Assembly: GCA_000708835.1 (NCBI GenBank)
Contig: DF237018.1
Coordinates: 62,001-126,000, forward strand
DNA length: 64,000 bases
Source of the DNA: Klebsormidium nitens
Taxonomy: Eukaryota > Streptophyta > Klebsormidiophyceae > Klebsormidiales > Klebsormidiaceae
Reading direction: 5' to 3'
The notes under the pieces are model-generated. The model had not been told where the DNA came from and searched no databases. It was given only the letters and a program-made list of their open reading frames with translations. This document shows positions 38,301 to 49,992 of the stretch, one piece after another; the stretch's first letter is position 1; each line of letters opens with the position of its first letter. Made by a program: the position numbers and the translations under genes.

Positions 38301-39622
38301 ACCAGTTGGAAAGCACCGAAGTAGGTGTCACGATGAGCACCGGTCTTTCCACTTTTGTTGGAGGTTTCAGGTAGTCTGGGCGCCCCTCCTTCTTCAGGAT
38401 TGCCGCCAGGAATGCGATGGTCATGATGGTTTTGCCAAGGCCCATGTCGTCCCCTGTCAACAATATATGCTGCGAAGTCAAGATCATGGTCATGGCTAGC
38501 GCACATAGAGTGAATATGTTAATGATAGAGTCCATGATCCTACGCAACCAACATTTTCGTGTCTGGTACCAACCCCAGCTGAAGTTTGCAGGAGGAGTTG
38601 TCTTTGGAAATCGTATGCCACAAGGAGATGGAAACAAGTAGGATATGGATACCACCTCTTTCCAGTCCTTTGAAACAATCAACGTCCCCCTGCATCCAGC
38701 GGTTTGGTGATTAGTCAACGACGTACCAAACATCGATGAGGCAGCGGGCTCACCTTCGATGCCTCCACGATTTTCTCGGTAGAGCATGTAGAGAAACCGC
38801 ACCCCTTCCCTCTGTAACCAAGGAACACAGGAAAGCTAAAGAACTTGTAGCGGTCTGCTTTTACAAGACACCTGTCACATCATGTTGGTAGTGTGACAGT
38901 TGTGGCACTGAATTGACAACAGCAATCAGAGAATCTCAAAACTGGCCTGAAGGGTGAAAGGCCGCAACAAGACTGTAAGGCTGAGAGGAGGCAAGAGACG
39001 GGGGTGATCAATGAAAATGAAGAAAGTAGTTGATCTCCTTAGACAAAAACCAAGTTATGGAAGTTAAGATCGACGTTCCGTGCATACCCTGCTTTCTACA
39101 ACAAAGCTACCTGCGCTTGGTAGACGGAAGTAGCTGTTCAAGAAGGACAGCTGGGGCAATCTGCGCTTCAAAAGGCTTCCTTACTTGATGTGGCAGTAAC
39201 CTTGAGTTGATGTATGCAGGAACCTTCGCTTCTGGGGCAGCACCGGCTGGTAGAGTTTCTCCTGGTGGGGGCCAAAGGACGAGGTCCTCAGCAGTTTCTG
39301 CGCCTTCTACAGGTGCTTCTCCCCTCAACGTTGGAATAGTCTCAGAAGCTCCATGATCTGGCTCAGGTTTGGGACTTTTCTTACGGACAGAACCACTCAG
39401 AGGTCTAGTGCCTCCAGACGCCTTGATTTGACCACCGTTCACCACTACGTTTCTGCTCCGGCTCTTGTCATTGTGCACAGACTGTGTGATTGAAGAGCCT
39501 CTGCTTGCAAAACCCTTTGAAAGTTCTTCGTCCTGCTCTTGACTTCCATGTGAGACACTCACAGCATTGACTCCTTGACTCAAGTTCAGTCTTGCCCGGT
39601 AGGACGTCTTGTACGGAGCCAT
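32397..39622 (-). CDS. ERCC6L2: SWI2/SNF2 DNA-dependent ATPase, ERCC6L2/plant CHR9 (SWITCH2) type
   Basis: Ten exons: 39622-39185, 38811-38754, 38453-38303, 37989-37724, 37255-37086, 36735-36443, 36071-35804, 35136-34879, 34362-34141, 33755-32397 (1160 residues). Nuclear ATPase of the Rad26-like group linked to DNA repair. Domains: disordered N-terminus (1-135); INSRLLPHQ and motif I DDMGLGKT (167-174); DEAH (276-279); LTGTVLQN; a family-specific Cys cluster (424, 426, 434, 435, 460, 463); LISTRAGGQGLNLVSANRVV; motif VI QDRSFRYGQ (636-644); then YFEGVQ-type block EKRLFEGVQDRKDMQGELFG, typical of ERCC6L2/CHR9. The last exon encodes an Arg/Glu-rich tail with repeated DD-x-ATLR motifs and a basic end. 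The start is the first ATG in frame. Intron 8 contains two degenerate copies of the exon 9 start. Head-to-head with LCAT4-like. Confidence 0.95.
32770..33080 (-). repeat. Repeated DD-x-ATLR motif in the C-terminal tail of the ERCC6L2-like protein
   Basis: Within the last exon the tail reads, in order, GLNEDDLATLRVESG, GLNQDDMATLRVTGD, a shorter DDPTLRLSDG and TDDVATLRMDGPG. Four spaced acidic-hydrophobic motifs of the same pattern look like a short linear binding motif in several copies. I do not know of it in other ERCC6L2 proteins. Confidence 0.8.
34300..34580 (-). repeat. Three tandem copies of the exon 9 5' end (motif VI) in the ERCC6L2-like gene
   Basis: The true exon starts at 34362 with GCGCAAGACCG. 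The same start recurs inside the preceding intron at 34468 and about 34568, spaced 106 and about 100 bases. The copy at 34468 has its own acceptor (ctgcgcag), stays open for 13 codons reading AQDRSFRSGQTRH and ends at a donor-like gtgagg. The copy at 34568 has lost about 11 internal bases and is out of frame. Confidence 0.85.
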
Positions 39623-40450
39623 GCTTGCGGCTTCCTTGCACCCGCCAACTTCATACACACTGTCCACTCTGCATGCTTTATGCTGCAGAGGCGCTTGTGA
39701 ACTGGCCGATAAAAACGCGGGCGGACAAAGTGTTTACATCAAAATGAGTCAGTCAGGGTCACTGTCAGCATTGATGGAATCAACACACCTCTTTCAAAAG
39801 TCCTAGGTGCCACAGAAGGCCGGGGGCAAAAGACGCGTATGGAAGTACTGTAAGCCCAAAGTGGACCGCTGAACAGGTTTACACCATTGCGCCACCACGC
39901 CATCATGCCATTACAAAAGGCTCCCAGCTGCCGCTACCACCATGCAGGCGCTCCCGTGCAAGCAGCAAAAAATGCCGACTTTTAAAGGTGTACCTGACCA
40001 AGGACGTATGTATGTAGGTACCTACGGTAGTAGTACTACCTACCTAGCTGAAGCAGAGACAAGCCCCTTTCAATTGGGCCTTTGGACCAATCTGGACGCT
40101 CGCGATCGAGTTTGAACATTTTGAACTTTTGAACTTTAAATCCTGTGGCTAATGTTCCTCTGGGGGAAGATTCGCATGCTTCGAGCCGTCCGATGTGTCT
40201 ACAGGAGCTGCGCTTATGGGAACCGCGATGACTGCTTATGACATTTCCGGAACTCGCCTCATGGGGCATCTTCAGACTGCGCCCGTTGCAAGTTTTAGGG
40301 TTGCCTGCACTGGCAGCCTCCTCGTTCTGTTGGGGAAGCGCTGCTGAAGGGAGGCACGTTCTGAGGGGCGATTACTTGAACGTGGCTGGACCTTGCAGCG
40401 GCGGTGTCTTTGCAACGCAGAGTTCCGTGTAGTGGACTTTATACGACACA
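39623..40450. promoter_or_regulatory. Divergent intergenic region ERCC6L2-like/LCAT4-like
   Basis: 828 bases between two divergent ATGs, containing both promoters. A nested palindrome at 40014-40043 is listed separately. No exon is visible. Confidence 0.55.
40014..40043. repeat. Nested inverted repeat in the divergent promoter
   Basis: GTAGGTACCTAC (40014-40025) is a perfect 12-base palindrome and GTAGTACTAC (40030-40039) a perfect 10-base palindrome. In addition the outer arms GTAGGTA (40014-40020) and TACCTAC (40037-40043) are complementary. The block can form a hairpin or bind dimeric proteins; either role is inference. Confidence 0.8.
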
Positions 40451-43400
40451 ATGAGCTGGCTCTTCAGTTGGTGGCCGTGGTGGCCCCACAAGGGGAAGAA
40501 GCCGGCCGAGAAAATCCACCATCCCGCCCTCTTGATTCCAGGGATTGGCGGTTCTATCCTGAACGCTGTCTCGCAGAATGGAGCCACTGAAAGGGTCTGG
40601 GTGCGGCTCTTCAAAGCTGATGGCGAGTTCCGGAGGAAGATCTGGTCCAAGTACAATCCTAGTACAGGTGAGTCGCCTTGCGTTTGGCATTCAGTGGAAT
40701 GACGGCTGCGTTGCTCTCTGCAAGCATAGGCCCGGACAACATTCAGAAGCCTGCCTTTATAGAACTTTGTCTGCAAGAATATTGTGGTGGCCCCTCTTGA
40801 GATGCAACAAGAGCACCATTCTTGAGGCTGTTCGTCGTTCAAGAATCCTCTGGATACTCAACACGACATGGCTGGGATACCGAGCAGAGCTTGCTTGCGT
40901 CTCTGCCCTGGTTTGTTCAAAGTTTGTGGTGCAGACCCAGGAAATGCAAAAAGGCCCTCGATTGCGCGGCTCGATCAGGTGTCATCGCTGTTTGGCCTTT
41001 CTGCAGACTGCTTGAAGCTTGCGTGCATGCAGAAGAACCCGCCAATATCTGGCTGTCTCGAGTTTCTTGGAGCAGTAGGCGGGCAGCTTAAGAATCTTGC
41101 TCTGGCAGATTGTCCAAGTGCTGACGAGGAAGACCCCTGGTTCTTGTTCTTATGGCCACTCTTTCTAAGACAGGACTGTAATTAACCGAGCTGGGCCCAA
41201 GCTAGATGAGGTGATTTACAATCGTGAAGCAATGCTGTTATTTTGTTGCAGGCCGCACCGAGTCCTTGAGCAATGACTCGGTTGTCGTGGTGCCAACGGA
41301 CCGATTTGGACTTTACAGCTGCGACTCCCTTGACCCTGACCTGGTAAGCAGGCCCTTACAAGTATGCTTCTTTTATCCACTCACATGTCGTCTGCTTAGT
41401 GTCCTTCCTCACCTCAAGAGGTCCTCACCTCTGGTGTCTTGACCAGAATATCGTGCATCTGCAGACTCTCTACCTTGGTAAGCTCGTACATCTGGTTCTG
41501 AACGGATTCACGTTCTTGTTAGGTGGGCGGCACAAGTTGGAAGGTATCTGGAGTGTCTCTCAGCCTCTCAAACCATGTCGCTTGGTGTCGCATCACCGGC
41601 GTCGGCGTGCTTCCCAAAGTGCGTGCGGACAGCAGGGTTCCTTGTTCACGTCCTGCAACTGAATGCGGGAGCTGATCACCCAACATTACTCTGCTGCAGC
41701 CAATGCGGCTCGACGTGGTTTACTACTATCACGACATGATCGAGGAGATGAAGAGCTGGGGCTATGTGGAGGGGGAGACCCTGTTTGGTTTTGGCTTTGA
41801 CTTCCGGCAGAGCAACAGGTGACTCCCCTGCAAGTGCTTGGCTTTGACGCCCATTCTTGCGAGAAGGCTGATATGATTTTGTACGCATATGGGCCCTGTT
41901 GGAAGGACTGTTGTGAGGTTTTTGATGATTAATGCCTTTGTCAATTGCCTTGAGACACTGGAATGCCCCTTGTGATTATGTGGTCGTGTGAAAGCGAAAT
42001 TCCATTCTTGTAGCGAGTCGTTTGTATTCTGGCACCACCTTAAGTTATTACTGAAACTTGCCAACCCACTTATACAGGTTGGACGACACGCTGGACCTGC
42101 TGAAGATCAAGCTGGAGCACATCTACGAGCAGTCCGGCGGTAAGAAGGTGGATGTGATTACGCATAGCATGGGGGGCCTCATGTTCAAGTCCTTCCTCGT
42201 CTACAGAAGAAAGGTGAGAACAAGCAACGCTCCTAGACTGACGTCTAAGATGCAGTCTTGGCGATATGAGTTTGCGCTTCCCGCCCCTTGAAATGATTTT
42301 GCCTCCCACGCTTTTGCAGCCCTGTTCTGCGCTGAGACAGACCGTCCGGTTAAAATCAGACGTATAAGAGATGCAGAGGTTCCTCCTGTCACTGTTATAT
42401 GCTGAAACAAAGGGCCAACATAAGTTGCCCGTGAGCAGTGCGCGTGGTCCCACATTGCAGGGTTCTCACTGGACTTCTTGTTGATGCAGGACTTTGAGAG
42501 GCTTGTGAACAAGTGGGTTGCCATCGCTTGTCCTTTCCAAGGTGGGCCTCGCTTGACAACCCTTGACTTAGCAAAGCACCATTGATGTCTTGCCCAAGTA
42601 CTACGTTTCGTGAGCAGTTTTGTTCAGAAGAAAGCTGCTCAGACTTCTGCTGATGGGTGCCACCTTGTGGGTGCCACCTGGAAGTAAATGTTAATTGCTG
42701 TTGGCCTGCTAGTAAGTAGAGTCCTTGTTCATATTGCAGCCGCGCACCTGTTTGGAAGGCGTCTCGACTTCTTTGTGCATCAGCCGGTTCGCAAACGAGC
42801 ATCCTGCTCTAGATGGATCGCACAATATCAGTTTGCAAAGTTGTCCTTGAGGGTCGAAGTCTGGCAGGACAGATTCTTGGTACTTGATTCTGAAAAAAAC
42901 CCAACAATTCGAGTTTGAAGGAGACAGCTGGAGGAAGTTCCGACGTCCCAAGTCTGGACGGCAGCGCTGCAACGCTTGGTCTTTGCTGAGATCTCTTTCA
43001 TCGTTGCGGTCCGCTGGGTCTGAAATGAAACATGCAGAATGCTCGAAGTCCTTGGTCGTACCTGCTGCAGGAGCACCGGGCTTCATTGTAGACACGCTGC
43101 TGACTGGGGTGGAGTTCATTAAGGGCTGGAAGAAGGAGCTGTTCATTGCAAAATGGACGATGCACCAACTGGTGAGTCACGCTCTGTTGCTTCTTATTTG
43201 TAAAAGCGACTGCTGAGTTGAGTAAATGGTGGATCTTAAGCTTCCTTCTCGTAGTGAGGTTTGCGATCTCTGAGCTGCGCGCTTGAGGCTTAACACAAGG
43301 GTGTGAGTGCTACATCATATATATTTCAGGGCAACCACGTTGCTCGCAACGCAACTTCATCGCTTCTGGATTGCGGTAAAGCGAGAGGAGAGGGGTAATC

Positions 43401-46327
43401 CGCCATCCCCTCAGCCAGATGATCATGCCCTATGCATTTGAGGTCCGTTTCCACGTCTCTTCCTTGACCCTTTTTGTGCGAGGCTGATGTGTGGTCCATT
43501 CGTCTCTCACTCGCAGGTGGTGGAGTGCCCGTCCATCTACGAGATGCAGGCCAACGCGCGCTTCTCGTGGGCGGAGCAGCCGGAGCTGCGCATCTGGATC
43601 CAGGACAAGCCGGACCAGAAAGCGTACCTGGACATCTCCAAGCCGGACACCGTCAACAAGACGCTCGCAGACGCGCTCCGCGATAATACGGTATGCTGAA
43701 CATTACTCTGAGGCCGTTGGAGTGGAGTTTCTTTTTCGGAAGATGTTGCCCTGGCTTTGACACAAAAAATGTGGCCGCCTGTGCGGTCAGATATCTGACG
43801 AGCGAGTCCTGAGAAAGTTTTCAGGGCCTTGAAAGCAGAGGGCAGGTCCCTTTTTCGAAGCCGCCAGTGTTCGGATAGTCGGAAAGCTTCGTCTTTGTTG
43901 CTGAGGAAGACTAGGCTCCTCGAACCTAGCCGCACGAAGGCCCCACGCCCAGCATTGGACAGATTTGTTACCCGCTCAGATGCCAAGCTGGCGCAGATTG
44001 TGTGCTTCGATTTGTGTACCGAAAAGACGATTGACGGGTCACCGTTAATGCGGGCCGTATGAAAGATTACAACGGAAAAGTCCCCGGAATTGTTCGAGGT
44101 TAATTTATGCTTGAACGTTTGGGGTCCTTAATCAACGAGCCCGACTTCTAACGTGGATGGACTTCGACGGCGAGAAGAATCCGCTGCCATTCGAGCTGTT
44201 GGCGCAGAAGCATTTGACGGAACGTGATTCTCTTTCAACCCAAAGGGCTCTCTTTCACCCCCTCCTTTTCGGTGCAGATGTCTTCGACGGCAAGAAGATG
44301 CCGCTGCTTCTTGTCAAGGTCCTGGTGGACACGTGCAAAACAGTTGACTGAATGCATATTCTTAGACTCATATCTTTTTTCCGGTCTCGGTGCAGATGGA
44401 TCTCGACGGTGAGAAGATGCCGCTTCCGTTCAACGAACTGCTGGCAGAACACGCGCAGGCGACTAAGGTGGCCTGGGACGCGGCGGAGCTGCCCCCGGGG
44501 TTCCTCTTTTACAACGTCTTTGGGACGTCGTACGATACGCCCCTACACTGCACGTGAGCCACTCGCTGAAGTTGCGGGATCTCCTCATGCCTGAGAGCCA
44601 CAAATTGTCGCCCGAAACTGCTCCTTTGGGCCAGGAGAAAGTGGGTTCTCGTTGACTTGAAAGTACGGGTGTCTGAGGTTATTTCTCACCCCAGCGCGGC
44701 TCTGCAAATCGTAAGCCTGACTCTTCTGAGAGACTTGGTGAAACTTCTTCTTTCTGTCGCCTCTCATTTACTGCTCCAATGCTTTCCGAGACAATACTTG
44801 GACATACTCAGACAGTCACAAGGATGGAGGCCGTCTCTCCGTTCGGACGGAGGTCTTCTTGTTGTCTTTTACTGAAAGTCGAATCTATCTATCCTGGTAG
44901 CATAAGTGGGAGTCTTATACGGGTTAGGGGTCTTTGCACAGGTATGGCACCCAATCTGCGCCTGTAAAAAGCCGGACCGAGCTCCTGCATACTGAAGCTC
45001 AATATAGCAACGTGGAAGGAGACGGCACGGTACCGGCAGAGTCTGCCAAGGTAAGAGTCGCCTCGCTTTGAGACTCCTTATCACAACCCACTGAAGTGAC
45101 CCTTTTTCAACAATCCGCACATGGGGCACGGGAAAGCTAGCTTAGTTGAACGGAGGACAGGTTTTCGGAGTCAGATCGCAATTACTGTGGTCCAGATGTT
45201 TTGACGGGTGACGGAAAGAGAGCCTAGTTTGTTGCTTAACGTTGGGTTGGTATCAGGGAGCGCAGGGGGGTGCAGTGATGATTTTCCTGTTACAGTTGCC
45301 AGATGTTGCTTTAAAGTGGGCAGAGCGCGTTTCGAATCCCAATAGCAACCGTGACCCGATGCCTTCGTAAAGCGAAATTCGGGTTTCGTCCAGAGTTGGT
45401 ACTTGAGAAACAGGGAAGAGATGTGCAAATTGAACAGATTAGGAAACGCCTTGGTGCTCACCCACCTAGTGAATAAATGAGCTGCTCTATCTTCAGGCGG
45501 ACGGCCTACGTGCGTACTGCCGCATCGGCATCCCCGGGGAGCACCGCGGCATTCTCAACGACCCGCACATCTACCGCATGCTGCACCACTTCCTGCGCGT
45601 CGGCGAATTTGACCCCGATTACGACCCCGTCACCGACGCGGTTCTCGTTCCCCCAGCGGAGGAGATTGAGAAGGAGATTGCGCGCGCCAGATCGGCGGCG
45701 GCGCAGAAGAAAAGGCTAGCGGAGTTGGAAAGGGAGGTTGTTGCGTCGATCGAGAGGGGCGACTTCGAGGAGGAGAACGGGGGCGACTTGGTGGTGCATT
45801 TCCGGCGGAAGTTGGACGAGGCGCGGGAAAGAACGGGAACGGCGGGAGAGAACGGGGCTACGGTGAAAGGGGGCGCTTCGGAAACGGTGGGGACTGTAGA
45901 TGCTGAGAAGACGGGTGGGGAGAGCGGGTCCACTTCTAGCGGGGGGCCAACGCCGCCTGGGAGCTCGGCCGTGCGGCACCCCCCCACGGTGGAAGAGCGG
46001 CTTGCAGCAAAGGCCTTGCGAGCGAAAGAGGAGGCGGAGGCCAAGACACGGAAGGCGCAGAAGAAGACGACCAAGGCGAATGCGTACGTGGAAGTGGACG
46101 ATTTGTTCGTGTCCGCGCACGCAGAGAGCAGTCCGTGCGGGTCGCCGGACGTCCGGTGCGGGTGCTGCTGCGGACCGTCCGCCAAGTCGACGGTCAAAAC
46201 GACGGTCAGCGTTGCCGGGGGCGAGGGGGATCTCCGGATGGAAAAGGCGGTCGAGGTGGCCGCGGCGGCGGCGGCGGATGGTGCGGTGGTCAAAGCTGCG
46301 GCCGAGGAAGGGGAAGCGGAGAGATGA
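40451..46327 (+). CDS. LCAT4: Lecithin-cholesterol acyltransferase-like 4 (phospholipase/acyltransferase)
   Basis: Ten exons: 40451-40667, 41252-41343, 41700-41818, 42078-42213, 42490-42541, 43071-43171, 43517-43690, 44396-44553, 44942-45050, 45497-46327 (662 residues). An alpha/beta hydrolase of the plant LCAT4 group, which acts on membrane phospholipids. HPALLIPGIGGSILNAV near the N-terminus is the family lid/oxyanion region; the triad is S173 (THSMGG), D377 (GDGTVP) and H402 (PGEHRGIL). Land-plant LCAT4 ends about 100 residues after the histidine; here the last exon adds a long charged tail (about 430-662), rich in Glu, Lys and Ala, with a coiled-coil-like stretch and a cysteine cluster RCGCCCG near residue 605. 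Intron 7 holds two degenerate copies of the exon 8 start. No signal peptide is evident. Confidence 0.95.
44157..44460 (+). repeat. Three tandem copies of the exon 8 5' end in the LCAT4-like gene
   Basis: The true exon starts at 44396 (atggatctcgacggtgagaa). Related sequences begin at 44157 (atggacttcgacggcgagaa) and 44278 (atgtcttcgacggcaagaag), a spacing of 121 and 118 bases. The copy at 44278 has the same acceptor, cggtgcag, as the true exon; the first copy lacks a clean acceptor. Each repeat covers about 60 exon bases plus upstream intron. Confidence 0.85.
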
Positions 46328-48146
46328 CGAAGTGTGGCGGTGGAGGAAGTAAAAGCGGAGAGTTGACGACGTGTGCCAGTGCTTTAAAACTGGTTGAAAG
46401 CAATATGGGTGAACCAATCTGGGTGCTGAATCCCCCCTTAGCATATCCAATGTGGCCCGCTTGGGGGAGGTGGAAGTCTGGGGGCACGCCTACAAGCCGC
46501 CCTGGTGGAAGTCTCGTAAAGCAGTATCTAAGCAAACATTTAATTGTCATGACGTCTGCGCGGTCTGTCTGCAAAGCGGACCTGTACGTCACGATCATTG
46601 GTGCTCTGTATTAGGTTTGGATCTTGCATGTCAAAGGACACCTGTATATAGATTTGTAAGGTAACAGAGGTGTCAACCAAAACTTAGAAACTCTCAATTG
46701 TTTTAGATTTGTACATAGCCACAAGAAAAGTGTACAGAGGAAGTCTCAGTCCGTGAATTCTTCAAGGCTTTTGGCAATGATGGCCTGGCCGCACACCACT
46801 TTCTCATGTCAATGGGCTATCAGCTAGAGCGAGGTGTTTAGCTCGTCTACCCATCCGAGCAGCCGCCATGGCAGGTCGCACTAGCATGCGTCGAGGGAGT
46901 AACATTGTACGCAAATTGTTAGTATGGTACGTGCACATGCATGGAACCATTAACAGTCCGACCATGCTATTAGTCTGATTGCAGCCAGCCTCATGCAATT
47001 GTCATCATAAGTAACATCCACGTGCGTGAAGTATGTACGTACTCATGTGTAACATTTAATTGTCCGACGACTAACATGTGCGTTTATAAGCTAGCTAGCT
47101 ATAGCTCGATCATCATGAGTATAAGCAAACTGCAAAGTTGCATGCATACGCAGGCGGGTCACTGACACGGTGCCGCGGCGCCACAACGCGCGTGCACAGT
47201 GATGCGAGCCTAAAGGCTCTAGCTTTATCTGGATTGCAACACGGTTTGATGAATCAGGACAAGCTTCGAGTGCACTCTACCGCACTATATGCGCGAGGCG
47301 GCCGGCGCCTGTGAGTCGCTCTAGGTGTTCCACGGATCCGATCAGGGTGCTCGTTGCGCCTGGCCCGCAGCGCGGGCGGGCCTGGCTTATGCCAGGCGTA
47401 ATTGTGGCGACGCAAGTATGCCCGTATGAAGCACGCAGTGTGAGCCTGTCAGCATCCAGATTCAAATGAGTGAGCGAAGGTCGATAGATTGAGCTGAATC
47501 CTGAGGTCCGGCTCCGATGAGTGTGCAGCTACGCGCTGCGCATTCATTATTGTCTGTGTGACGAGGCTGCCGCGCCAGAGACAAACGCCGCCAGCGATAA
47601 CGATTGCACATCAAAAGTGCCACGCTCGTTTCTGACACTCTGCGCATATGGGTGTTCCCATCGCTGATACCAGTCGGACGGTGGGCCTGTGGATCTGCAA
47701 GAAAAAAAGAAGGTATTCGGCAGTGCGCTTAGCAGCGCAGGCTCGGTCTGATCAGCATCACATGATTGCACTTTGCCTTTTGAGTTCGGAAAGAATCCTC
47801 ATAGCCGGTCAGCCGCTTGTGAAAAAAGAAAGCGTCCTCGCTTCCACGGAACCTGTGACAGCAACCAAAGGGTAACCAAATTTGGACAATGAATCAAGTC
47901 AGGAGCATCAGAGCTCTTTGCAGTACAAAAACTTTCGTAGAAAACGCTTGAGAGGCATGACTGGAACCGAGCATACTCTATCTTCATTCAAACAGATAAG
48001 ACGGTACTCCTCAGGACAAGTCGGACATGCTGATGTGATAGCTCCGCAATACGGAACCCAGAATGCTATCCGAGATAAATCGTTCGTAAAAATGGTACTC
48101 AGAGCAGTGTCTTAATATCATTTGCGGGCCGTCTTACCGCTTGACG
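46328..48146. other. Convergent intergenic region LCAT4-like/MYND C
   Basis: 1.8 kb between two convergent genes. It holds AT-rich DNA, a short tagctagctagctatagct string near 47090 and a GC-rich patch near 47170-47190. I see no supported exon, RNA gene or transposon. Confidence 0.5.
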
Positions 48147-49992
48147 TCACTCCGAGACATGATGTTTCTTGATCTTGAGGCGCGAGGTGTCATGTCCGGC
48201 TTGGCATCGAAGTCTGTGGCCTTCCTTCCAGGCGAGCTTTTGGCAATCTGCTTCGAAACGGAGAAACGACTTAGCAACTTGGTCATATGTGACTGACCTA
48301 TGTGTAGAGATGCTGAACTTGACGTTTGCAGATTCTGAGGGTCTTCGATCTCTCAACTGAGAGCACTTGAATGAGAAAGCAAACTCGTAAGGAAGAGACT
48401 TCAACGAGACTGTGACGAAGTTCACCGCGGTCCTTTCTGCAATCTTAGACAGTAAGTCTCCGAAGCAAAGCTCAAGAGTATAGTGTTTGGTTCACAGCCC
48501 TACCTCGGGAACAGTACACAGCCAAACGGCATCTGCTGCAGACCCTGAACTCGCACGAGGCGGCCTCGACGTGGCAGCAGCTCGAGCAGGAGCACTTTCT
48601 GCGAAGCTTCTTGTCGGCTTGGACCTGCGCCTCCCCCTCCGAGACGTTGAGTAGGATGTAACTCTTGCCTTCGGGAATTTTCTGAAGCGGATCCTCGCTG
48701 TGCTTTTGGGAGAAAGTTTCGGAAGGCGTGCCTGGCTCCCTCGAACCTCGCGCGATTATATAAGGGTCGTTGGCTGCAAAGATCTCGTGGAGCTTCTGGC
48801 TTCTCTCTCCCGCTTCAGGATACCTTGCAAACAGCTGCGTCAGCTTTGCCTGCTGCGATGGCGTTGGGAAGTCCTTGTCAGGACCTTCATTCCAGATGGT
48901 CATGATTTCCTACTTCAGCGGCGGGAGAAGCAAGTAGACTATGTTCTTCCACTTTTGCTCGAGGCTGGGGCAAAGGCCCAAAGCCAGCAAGTGTCCTACT
49001 ACCTTCTCTACTCGTGGGTTGCTTCTGTATTCGAAGAGCTTTTTTAGTGTCGTATCCCACTCTTGCAACGTCTGCGCCAAGAGCCTGATTGCGGCTGTGA
49101 TCGTGAGCGCATCCTCCGACGATGCTATGGCCTTGAAGGCAGTCTCAAAGATTGGGTCCAAAAAGTCCGACAAATCGCATGATCCGATGAGATTATAGCA
49201 AAGATTGCTTGCGAAGATGATGATTCCGGTGGAGAATTCTGTGTTGGCCAGGCAGTCCTGCAGAATCCTGTGGATGAGGGGTTTCCTGCTGGCAAACTTT
49301 CTCCATGCTTGTTTCACATATTCAGTCAGCCTTGCCAGCACCGATAGACTTGCTAATTTGTGTTCATCCCGTAGTTTCACGTCATTTAATAGGCGCGACA
49401 GAGCCTCAGGCATCTCCCAATCTCTGGCGCTGAACACCACAGGCAGCGAGAAGTAGGCTCCTTCGAGGACTGAGAGTATGTCAGGCACAGCCTTCCAAAT
49501 GAAGCGCGTCGTTCGGGCGTCCAACATGAGAGCGGGCAGCACCGCGAGCGCTATGGCAATCTTTGACAGCGTGATTGGCTCCCTTTGGCTTGGTGACTCA
49601 CCCAGAACCTTCACCTTGGGATATAAGTAAACATCACCTTCTGTTTGGGCTGCTTTCAGGAGTCTGATGACCTCTTCCAAGATTCCTTCTTCCAACACGT
49701 GAGCCACATAAGCTGCGCTAAGCTCCGGCCCCTTGGTCTCCAGCATGCGACAAGTCACCGCTTTAAACCTCCACAGGGCGAAGAAGCGGGCCTCAGAATC
49801 ACTTGAGCGTAAGTCATTCAAGATATCCTTCAGCCATGCACTGCTCTCTGGATTGCTTAGGTCTAATTCCACGCTTTCTTTCTCTGTAAGGCGCTCTCGG
49901 ATCTCACTCATGGTCAGCGTTGAGTAGTTGCTAGGTAGAACTCTCGGTTGGATTGGCTTCGCTGCTTCAGCACGAGACCCGTCTTCATGCAC
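48147..49992 (-). pseudogene. MYND-finger protein, copy C, with in-frame stop and no start ATG
   Basis: Exon 1 spans about 49992-48504 and exon 2 is 48247-48147, joined in phase 1 inside the finger as in copies A, B and D. The frame is open throughout except for one TAG at 48912-48910 (PLK stop EIMTIW), after which the same frame continues for 135 codons to the finger. The finger is complete: CSCSSC, CSRC, YCSR|DC, HRLRC; the tail is CQAGHDTSRLKIKKHHVSE. At the N-terminus the position of the expected methionine is GTG (49992-49990), and no in-frame ATG occurs between the upstream stop and codon 28. Two independent defects point to a pseudogene; readthrough of the TAG plus an upstream exon would be the alternative. 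Confidence 0.75.

Noticed and set aside
39623-39667. Start of the ERCC6L2-like protein at 39667
   Set aside because: The codon is GTG; the first ATG in frame is at 39622.
45619-46293. 224-codon minus-strand frame and other frames over the LCAT4-like last exon
   Set aside because: These are shadows of the GC-rich final exon, whose own frame carries the catalytic motif PGEHRGIL.
48850-48912. A 61-base intron removing the TAG of MYND copy C
   Set aside because: A gtagga donor and a cgcag acceptor exist, but joining them changes the reading frame, and the relatives have no intron there.
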